From the NCBI GenBank assembly GCA_015265235.1, contig JABZYJ010000133.1, positions 1-5,201 on the forward strand: a stretch of DNA of 5,201 nucleotides. The letters run 5' to 3'. A program made the position numbers and the translations under genes. This DNA is from Selenomonas sp. Its GTDB lineage: Bacteria > Bacillota > Negativicutes > Selenomonadales > Selenomonadaceae. The notes under the pieces are model-generated. The model searched no databases. It saw only the letters and a list, made by a program, of their open reading frames with translations, and had not been told where the DNA came from. Positions 1 to 5,201 of the stretch are shown piece by piece. The number at the start of each line of letters is the position of its first letter. Position 1 is the first letter of the stretch.

Positions 1-156
1 GCTGCGGTCGGAGCGGCCTGTGGAGGGACGCTCTCTCCCGAACAGCAGAGCGCACTCGCCATGCTCCTGCCGCGTTCCTGCACCGAGGTTCTCGCGGCAC
101 CCGAAGCACAGCGGATGCTGCGGCGCGTTGCACGGCTGGCGGAGGTGCGGCAATGA
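1..156 (+). CDS. C-terminal end of an unidentified upstream protein (5' partial)
   Basis: Frame 1 is open from the first base and ends at the TGA at 154-156, giving 51 residues that end in ...ARLAEVRQ. The segment is rich in Ala, Leu, Arg and Glu with no membrane stretch and reads as amphipathic helix (for example PEQQSALAMLL and EAQRMLRRVARLAEV). It does not resemble the C-terminal end of the GT41 units downstream, so I cannot assign a family. Its stop overlaps the start of the next gene in an ATGA, and that gene's ribosome binding site lies inside its last codons; this tight overlap is the main evidence that the frame is real and in the same operon. Frames 2 and 3 are also open here, but frame 2 gives an Arg/Ser/Pro-rich shadow-like peptide. 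The function is unknown; a glycosylation or flagellar role would be a guess from the neighbours only. Confidence 0.6.
   Translation, partial: AAVGAACGGTLSPEQQSALAMLLPRSCTEVLAAPEAQRMLRRVARLAEVRQ
141..146 (+). promoter_or_regulatory. Shine-Dalgarno site for the 1077-residue glycosyltransferase
   Basis: GGAGGT lies 6 bases before the ATG at 153. It is a near-perfect Shine-Dalgarno sequence and lies inside the coding sequence of the upstream gene. It decides the start codon: the frame is open further upstream, but I see no other ATG, GTG or TTG start in that frame before 153. Confidence 0.8.
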
Positions 157-3100
157 ACGGACAGAAACTGGAGGCGCTGCGCGACCGTATCTTTGCGGCA
201 CTTGGACGCGGGGCAGTGGGAGAAGCGCGGCGCGGCATCGAGAAGCTGCATCGCTATGAGCCGGCAGAGGCGGCAAGTCTCCTGACAGCACTCTGCATTG
301 AGGAGAGGGATGCGAAGGGTGCCCTGAAGGCGTGGCAGGAGTGCAGGGCACGTGCGCCGCACGAGCCCTATACGATCTTCCTGCGTGCGCGCATCCACCT
401 CCTCATGGGAGAGCGTAGGGCGGCGCTGTGCGTACTGACGCCTCTTTTCGATGCGCCCATGTCTGCGGAGGTCGCGGAGAAAGTCTATAATCTCGCGGGG
501 CAGTGCGCGCGTTTTCTTGGTGCTGCGGATAAGGCCGTCGCGTTCTATGCACGTGCGCGCGATGCCGCGCCAAATCTCGCGCTGCGTGCACTCAATGCGA
601 GCAATGTGCTCTTTAACCGTCACTATCTTCCTGCTGCGCCCGCAGAGGATCGGCAGGCGGCAGAGGAGTACGGCCGTCTCTTTGCGGCGATTCAGGCGCT
701 TGATCACCGTGCACACCGACGAGGGCAGCGGCTCCGCATCGGGTATCTCTCTCCCGATGTCAGAGAGCATGTGGTGCTCTCGTTTTCGTATGCGCTGATG
801 ACGGCGCTCGACCCTGCGCGCTTTGCAGTGACCGTCTATGCGCTCGGCGCGGAGGACGCCTATACGGAGCAGGTCAAGCGTTCGGTGCAGGACTTTCGCA
901 ATCTGTCACGGCTTACGCCGGAGGCGGCAGCGTATGCGATCTATCGCGACGGGATCGACATCCTCGTTGACCTCGCGGGGCATACGGCGGGCAGTACGCT
1001 GCCAATTCTCGCCTATCGTCCCGCGCCCGTCCAGATCTCGGGCATCGGCTATTTCGCCTCCACGGGGCTCAGAGCGGTGGATTACTTCCTCGCCGATCCC
1101 ATCCTTGCCGCAGGAGATGCGGAGCAGGGGTTTACCGAGGAACTGCTCGTTCTCCCCGCGACGCATTTCTGCTGGCAGCCGCTCCGCCCTGCGCCTGCCG
1201 CCCTGCATCTGCCGGCTGCCGGCCGCAGCATTGTGTTTGGCAGCTTTAATAACTTTACCAAGGTCAATGACCATGTCCTGCGTGTATGGGCGGAGATCCT
1301 GCGTCGTGTGCCGGAGAGTCGCCTCTTTCTCAAGGCGGATGTTTTTTCCGAGGGCGATGCGCGCGCACAGGTGCTGGAACGGATTGCTGCGGCAGGCATT
1401 CCTATAAGCCGTGTGGATGCAGAGGGGAACTCCCCGGACTATCTCACGGCGTATCACCGTATGGACATTGCGCTCGATCCATTCCCCTATCCCGGCGGCG
1501 GGACGACCTGCGATGCGCTCTACATGGGCGTTCCCGTGGTGACGCTTTCAGGAGAAACACTCGGCAGCCGCTTTGGCGCATCCCTCCTCGTGAACATCGG
1601 GGCAGAGGCGCTGGTCGCTCATACGGAGGAGGAGTACATCTCCTTGGCCGTTTCTCTCGCCGGGGATAGACAGACGCTGGATGCACTGCATACGGGGCTG
1701 CGCGGGATGCTGGCGCAGTCACCCGTGATGGATGCGGCGGGATATGGCGCGGCGGTCGGCGCGGCATACGAACAGGTATGGTCAATCTATGAACAGCACA
1801 GTGAACAGCTAAAGTCCATCGATGATCATGACGATAGTATCTATAAGGACAGTAAGGCTCTGCGGGAGCGGCTCTTTGCCCTCCTTCGGGCAGAGCAGTA
1901 TGCCGCGGCGCAGGAGCTCGCGGAGAATGCCATGGCGCACGGCGCAGCGGAGGATATGCTCCGCTATCTCCACACCTACGCCATAGAGCGGCAGGGGGAT
2001 CTGCCGCGCGCGATGGCTCTCGCGGAGACGTATCTGAAGGCGGGCGGCAATGCGCTGCGCCATGAGTTCATGCGGCTGCGTGCCGCCGTTGCCTATCGGA
2101 TGGGCGATGTGCGGGCGGCGGAGTACTATCGCTGCGCCTATGAGGAGGAGCCGTCCGATCCGGCGCTGTATAGCTCCTTCCTTTTGGCGAAGAATGCACG
2201 GGATGTGGATGACGAGGAGCTCTTTCGGGCGCATTGTACCTACGGTGAGCTCCTCGCTCACGTGCCGCAGTATACCTACCGGAAATTATACACGCATCCA
2301 AAGATTCGCGTGGGCTATATTTCGCCGGACTTTCGCCGCAATGTGCTGCAGCATTTCGTGCAGCCCTTTCTGACGATGTATGACCGCACGCGCTTTGCGG
2401 TCTATGTATACAGCACGGCGGAGCAGCCGGATGAGGTGACAGCTGGGCTGCGTCCTCATGCGGATCAATGGCGGGAGATGGGCGGACGCACGGCGGAGGA
2501 GATCGCTGCGCAGATTCACGTGGACGAGGTGGATATTCTCGTCGATCTGGCAGGACACGCAGCGGGCGGTGCCTTGCCCGTGCTCGCACGCCGTCCCGCT
2601 CCCGTACAGATGATGGGGCTTGGCTATATGGCGACATCGGGGCTCTCTGCCGTCGATTACTTCCTCACGGATGCGTGGTGCGATCGCATTGGTGGTGAGA
2701 GTGAACGGTATTTCACCGAGAAGCTGATCCGTCTGCCGAGCCAATTCGTCTATGTGCCGCGCGCGGGGCTGCCCATGCCGACGGGGACGCCCGCGCGTCA
2801 GCGTGGCTCGATCCTCTTCGGGGTGTTCAACCAGTACCGCAAGTGGACCGATGAGATGCTCTGCGTATGGCGGGAGATTTTGGAACGTGTACCGCAGTCC
2901 AAACTGCTGCTAAAGTCGCAGGTGTTCTTTGCCGCTGCGATGCGGAGGGAGGCAGAGGAACGCCTTGCGCGGCTGGGATTTGATCTTGACCGTATCGTAC
3001 TGGAACCCGCGACGACGGACTATATGGAGCGCTATCTCGATGTGGATATTGCGCTCGATACCTATCCGTGGCCGGGCGGCGGGACGACCTGCGACGCGCT

Positions 3101-3386
3101 CTATATGGGCGTGCCCGTGGTGTCGATGTACGGCGCGCGGCGCAGTACGCGCTTTTCCTATGCTATGCTGCATCTCGTCGGCGCGGAGGAGCTGGCGGGC
3201 ACATCTGCCGCGGCATACATCTCCTGTGCCGTCTCACTGGCGGAGGATCTAGATCGTTTGGACGAAATGCACCGCGCGCTGCGCAGGAAGATGGAGACAT
3301 CGCCGCTCATGGATCAGAGGAGCTATATGCGCGCACTGGAAGAGGCGTATATCATGGCATTGAGAAATGTCGGACAGGGGCTATGA
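153..3386 (+). CDS. Tandem GT41 (SPINDLY/OGT-type) glycosyltransferase with TPR-like regions
   Basis: This is a complete 1077-residue protein with two successive TPR-plus-GT41 modules. Residues 1-160 are TPR-like helical hairpins; GT41 unit 1 runs from about 194 (LRIGYLSPD) to 540; a second TPR-like region covers about 565-680; GT41 unit 2 runs from about 718 (IRVGYISPD) to 1070. Both units carry the family signatures: VDLAGH (272-277; 797-802), RPAPVQ (289-294; 814-819), an FN-x(3)-K segment with the Lys expected to contact the UDP phosphates (K370; K897), and PGGGTTCDALYMGVPVV (447-463; 974-990), matching the nucleotide-binding loop of human OGT. By family knowledge such proteins are cytoplasmic and move GlcNAc or another sugar from a nucleotide donor to Ser/Thr of proteins, with the TPRs binding the acceptor. 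Most bacterial members have one catalytic unit, so the duplication is notable. Unit 1 has His206 at the position of human OGT His498; unit 2 has Asn730 there. There is no signal peptide or membrane segment. The gene overlaps both neighbours by 4 bases (ATGA). Family assignment is secure; sugar and acceptor are unknown. Flagellin or another surface protein is an inference only. Confidence 0.93.
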   Translation: MNGQKLEALRDRIFAALGRGAVGEARRGIEKLHRYEPAEAASLLTALCIEERDAKGALKAWQECRARAPHEPYTIFLRARIHLLMGERRAALCVLTPLFDAPMSAEVAEKVYNLAGQCARFLGAADKAVAFYARARDAAPNLALRALNASNVLFNRHYLPAAPAEDRQAAEEYGRLFAAIQALDHRAHRRGQRLRIGYLSPDVREHVVLSFSYALMTALDPARFAVTVYALGAEDAYTEQVKRSVQDFRNLSRLTPEAAAYAIYRDGIDILVDLAGHTAGSTLPILAYRPAPVQISGIGYFASTGLRAVDYFLADPILAAGDAEQGFTEELLVLPATHFCWQPLRPAPAALHLPAAGRSIVFGSFNNFTKVNDHVLRVWAEILRRVPESRLFLKADVFSEGDARAQVLERIAAAGIPISRVDAEGNSPDYLTAYHRMDIALDPFPYPGGGTTCDALYMGVPVVTLSGETLGSRFGASLLVNIGAEALVAHTEEEYISLAVSLAGDRQTLDALHTGLRGMLAQSPVMDAAGYGAAVGAAYEQVWSIYEQHSEQLKSIDDHDDSIYKDSKALRERLFALLRAEQYAAAQELAENAMAHGAAEDMLRYLHTYAIERQGDLPRAMALAETYLKAGGNALRHEFMRLRAAVAYRMGDVRAAEYYRCAYEEEPSDPALYSSFLLAKNARDVDDEELFRAHCTYGELLAHVPQYTYRKLYTHPKIRVGYISPDFRRNVLQHFVQPFLTMYDRTRFAVYVYSTAEQPDEVTAGLRPHADQWREMGGRTAEEIAAQIHVDEVDILVDLAGHAAGGALPVLARRPAPVQMMGLGYMATSGLSAVDYFLTDAWCDRIGGESERYFTEKLIRLPSQFVYVPRAGLPMPTGTPARQRGSILFGVFNQYRKWTDEMLCVWREILERVPQSKLLLKSQVFFAAAMRREAEERLARLGFDLDRIVLEPATTDYMERYLDVDIALDTYPWPGGGTTCDALYMGVPVVSMYGARRSTRFSYAMLHLVGAEELAGTSAAAYISCAVSLAEDLDRLDEMHRALRRKMETSPLMDQRSYMRALEEAYIMALRNVGQGL
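1494..1541 (+). repeat. Direct repeat, copy 1 (donor-loop codons of GT41 unit 1)
   Basis: These 48 bases encode GGGTTCDALYMGVPVV and match 3075-3122 at 45 of 48 positions by my hand alignment. The three differences (1514 T/C, 1523 C/T, 1532 T/G) are all silent third-codon changes. The two copies lie exactly 1581 bases (527 codons) apart in the same frame. This is the best-preserved part of an internal domain duplication and is not a mobile element. Confidence 0.85.
3075..3122 (+). repeat. Direct repeat, copy 2 (donor-loop codons of GT41 unit 2)
   Basis: This is the second copy of the 48-base segment at 1494-1541, differing only at three silent third-codon positions. Outside it, DNA identity between the two units falls off quickly although the protein fold and motifs stay alignable. 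Confidence 0.85.
3376..3380 (+). promoter_or_regulatory. Probable ribosome binding site at the gene 2 / gene 3 junction
   Basis: AGGGG ends 2 bases before the ATG at 3383 and 5 bases before the second in-frame ATG at 3386; a GGA at 3372-3374 lies 8 bases before 3383. The spacing slightly favours initiation at 3386, but termination of the upstream gene at 3384-3386 would place ribosomes on either ATG. Confidence 0.5.
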
Positions 3387-5201
3387 TGAAAAAGAAAAAA
3401 AAGCAGAAGGTACATGCGGAAAAACGCTGCAAGGTGCAGAAGATTCGGCTGGGCTATCTCTCCGCCGATCTTGGTGAAGGGCGACTGCGTGAGCTTCTGC
3501 CCATGTTCTTTATGGCGTACGATGCCTTTCGCTATGAAATTTATGCCTATCATACAGGGATCGGCGGCGATTCGTCACGTTTTGCGGAGAAGGCGACGGT
3601 ACGCGAGGTCGGTATGTGTACGCCCGAAGAAGCGGCGGAGCTCATTCGCCGTGATCATCTCGATCTGCTCGTCGATCTTTCGCTCGATGCGGTCAGCGAG
3701 CATCATGCTGCGGTGATGCGGCAGAGACCGGCAGAGCACATCGTGTCACTGGCGGAGCATGTTCCCGCGGGGCTTGCCGTGCGCCTTCCGATGGTCGAGG
3801 GGCAGGAGGTCTTCCCCTACTGCTATACGCAGATCGAGCAGGATGCGGCATATACCTATCGTGCACCGCTGCTCGATACGGGCATTCCCACCATCGGCGT
3901 GTGCGGCAACATGACGCCGGGCGAATCCTCCCATTTTTTGGAACTCCTGTCGTACCTGCTGCCCGCGATCGGCGATGTGCACCTCGTTTTGCCCGCGTCC
4001 ATCGCGGGGGGGCTGAGCACAGAGGACATCGAGCAGATCGCTGCGCGCGGTAGTGCGGGGTCATCCCTTGATTTCGTGGATGATCTCTCATACGATACAC
4101 TGGATGTCGTGCTTGGCCTGTCGGTCGATCTCGTCGATGTCTGCCATGCGGCAGAGCATGGGATTCCCTTGATTACCGTCGAGCATCTTGTGCAGGATCG
4201 CTATGCGAAACATCTGCTGTGTCATCTGGAGCTCCCCCCACGATGCGACGTACAAGGAGCGGCGGCCGCGTGCATGGCTCTGTTCGCTGACCGTGAACGA
4301 TTGTCAGCGTGTCATGGACTCCTGCGCTGGAGGTTAATTGATTTTTGCGATGCGGGAGCGATTCAATTTGCACTGGAGCGTGCCTACGAGCGCGTCCTTG
4401 CGCAGGGAGACGGACGATCTGTCACTGCACTGACAGGTGAACTTGCCCGTGCCGCCTCCCGTCAGGACTGGGATGCAGTTCTCACTGCTGCGCATCAACT
4501 GGATGGGCGTGATGCACTCTCTGCAGAGCAGCGCATGAGCCTTGCGTGGGGCTATCACTTTGGCGGCGCTGCCCCGCTGGCGGCACGGTGGGCAATATCT
4601 GCACAGGGGCTGCCCACGGATCGCGAGGGGGCGCGGCTCTATCTCTCGATTTCGGGGATTGTGCCGGGAACAGAGAATGGCGTGTTTGAACGTGTGCAGC
4701 ATGGATTAAAGCGTGTTGAAGAAGGTCTCTCTGTTGTGCCGGAGGTTCGGGCAGCTCTTCTGAAGGCATACGCAGATCATGCGCCCGCGGATAGTGATGC
4801 GGAACTGGCATCGCAGTGTGCGATTGCCTATGCGCGTGAGGCAGCAGATCCTTTTCTGCGGCGCGTTTATTATGGTGCCGGACTGCTGAAACTCAATGCT
4901 GCCGATGTCAGTGCGCAGGAGGTCTATGAGAAGAGCCTAGGCTATGGTGCGCTCTTTGCTGATGTGCAGCCCTACACGCATCAGGGCCGACGAAAAAAGG
5001 AAAAGATTCGTATCGGCTATATCTCCGGGGATTTTCGGCAGCATGTCATGCAGTACTTTGTATGGCCGTTTCTTGCCGGATATGATGCAAATGCGTTTGA
5101 CGTTTACGTATACAGTCTTGGGAAGTCGGATCAGTATACGGACTTCTTTAAGACGCTCGTGACGCGGTGGCGTTATCTTTCAGCGCATGCGCAGGATATG
5201 G
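3383..5201 (+). CDS. GT41-related protein: degenerate GT41 domain, TPR-like region, second GT41 domain (3' partial)
   Basis: The frame is open from ATG 3383 to the window edge (606 codons plus one base, no stop), so the C-terminus is missing. It starts with a Lys-rich tail (MMKKKKKQK) and enters a GT41-like N-lobe at residues 21-29 (IRLGYLSAD) with no preceding TPR. That first unit keeps the fold outline: DLLVDLS (94-100), RPA (115-117), a weak IGVCGN segment (171-176), and DVVLGL...GIPLITVEH (241-268). It lacks the signature residues: Gly33 for the N-lobe His, Asp102 for the His of VDLAGH, Pro179 for the UDP-contacting Lys, and no PGGGTTCD loop, with about two residues deleted there. A helical TPR-like region follows at about 341-535, ending in a pre-domain stretch (YEKSLGYGALFADVQPY) similar to those before units 1 and 2. 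A second GT41 unit starts at 542 (IRIGYISGDFRQH) with its His554 present. The first unit is probably non-catalytic (inference); the second may be active, but its donor loop lies outside the window. The gene overlaps gene 2 by 4 bases (ATG 3383), or by 1 base if ATG 3386 is used. Confidence 0.88.
   Translation, partial: MMKKKKKQKVHAEKRCKVQKIRLGYLSADLGEGRLRELLPMFFMAYDAFRYEIYAYHTGIGGDSSRFAEKATVREVGMCTPEEAAELIRRDHLDLLVDLSLDAVSEHHAAVMRQRPAEHIVSLAEHVPAGLAVRLPMVEGQEVFPYCYTQIEQDAAYTYRAPLLDTGIPTIGVCGNMTPGESSHFLELLSYLLPAIGDVHLVLPASIAGGLSTEDIEQIAARGSAGSSLDFVDDLSYDTLDVVLGLSVDLVDVCHAAEHGIPLITVEHLVQDRYAKHLLCHLELPPRCDVQGAAAACMALFADRERLSACHGLLRWRLIDFCDAGAIQFALERAYERVLAQGDGRSVTALTGELARAASRQDWDAVLTAAHQLDGRDALSAEQRMSLAWGYHFGGAAPLAARWAISAQGLPTDREGARLYLSISGIVPGTENGVFERVQHGLKRVEEGLSVVPEVRAALLKAYADHAPADSDAELASQCAIAYAREAADPFLRRVYYGAGLLKLNAADVSAQEVYEKSLGYGALFADVQPYTHQGRRKKEKIRIGYISGDFRQHVMQYFVWPFLAGYDANAFDVYVYSLGKSDQYTDFFKTLVTRWRYLSAHAQDM
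3443..4402 (+). other. Degenerate GT41 (pseudo-glycosyltransferase) domain within the third gene
   Basis: Residues 21 to about 340 of the third gene align end to end with the two intact units upstream by motif order and spacing (IRLGYLSAD, DLLVDLS, RPA, DVVLGL, HGIPLIT), yet the residues expected to bind the donor nucleotide are replaced. The reading frame has no stop or frameshift, and no other frame encodes a missing GGGTT loop, so this is in-frame divergence and not a sequencing or decay artefact. The end boundary is approximate. Confidence 0.75.

Noticed and set aside
20..259. A 79-codon + strand frame spanning the first junction
   Set aside because: It overlaps both the upstream frame and the well-supported start at 153, and its Ser/Arg/Cys-rich product looks like an out-of-frame translation.
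906..1457. Long open frame on the minus strand (183 codons) opposite GT41 unit 1
   Set aside because: It lies wholly opposite a strongly supported GT41 coding region, shows no recognisable motif, and such antisense frames are expected in GC-rich DNA.
2068..2744. Overlapping minus-strand open frames opposite GT41 unit 2
   Set aside because: The products are Arg/Pro/His-rich and low in complexity, typical of antisense shadows of GC-rich genes.
3693..4100. Minus-strand open frame of 135 codons that might be the gene here instead of the + strand frame
   Set aside because: The + strand frame is open for over 1800 bases through this stretch and aligns in motif order with GT41 units on both sides; the antisense product has no such support.
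3383..5201. Third gene as a decayed pseudogene
   Set aside because: There is no stop or frameshift in 606 codons, the start is coupled to the upstream gene, and an ordinary GT41 N-lobe follows the degenerate domain. Degeneration is limited to the first domain's signature residues.
1..5201. CRISPR array, tRNA/rRNA genes, insertion sequence ends, rho-independent terminators
   Set aside because: I saw no regularly spaced short repeats, no tRNA-like or rRNA sequence, no transposase, and no GC-rich hairpin followed by a T run. The window is almost wholly coding with overlapping genes.

Overview
This window looks like the inside of one tightly packed, co-directional operon on the + strand of a fairly GC-rich bacterium. 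It encodes multi-domain glycosyltransferases of family GT41 (the SPINDLY / O-GlcNAc-transferase type, Pfam Glyco_transf_41 with TPR-like helices). The organism is an inference: the codon use (many GCG, CGC and GAG codons, but locally down to about 45-50% GC) and the tandem SPINDLY-type proteins fit a Selenomonas-like member of the Negativicutes. No marker gene here proves it.

Layout: (1) Positions 1-156 hold the last 51 codons of an upstream gene, product unrecognised. (2) Positions 153-3386 hold a complete 1077-residue protein built as TPR-like region, GT41 unit, TPR-like region, GT41 unit. (3) Positions 3383-5201 hold a gene that starts inside the window and runs off its right edge: 606 codons are visible with no stop. 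Its architecture is a degenerate GT41 unit, then a helical TPR-like region, then the start of a normal-looking GT41 unit. No intergenic gap exceeds a few bases, and I see no tRNA, rRNA, CRISPR array, insertion sequence, terminator or convincing promoter.

Both gene junctions are ATGA overlaps (153-156 and 3383-3386), so the three genes are probably translated from one message with translational coupling. In all, four GT41 units can be compared. Units 1 and 2 (both in the 1077-residue protein) keep the donor-binding signatures, but unit 2 has Asn where unit 1 has the N-lobe His. Unit 3 (N-terminus of the third gene) has lost nearly all signature residues and looks like a pseudo-glycosyltransferase. 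Unit 4 (cut by the window edge) has the His again.

The likely job is O-glycosylation of a protein, plausibly a surface or flagellar one as for several bacterial SPINDLY-type enzymes, but the acceptor cannot be read from this window. The most interesting item is the pairing of a double-catalytic-domain GT41 protein with a neighbour that begins with a degenerate GT41 domain.
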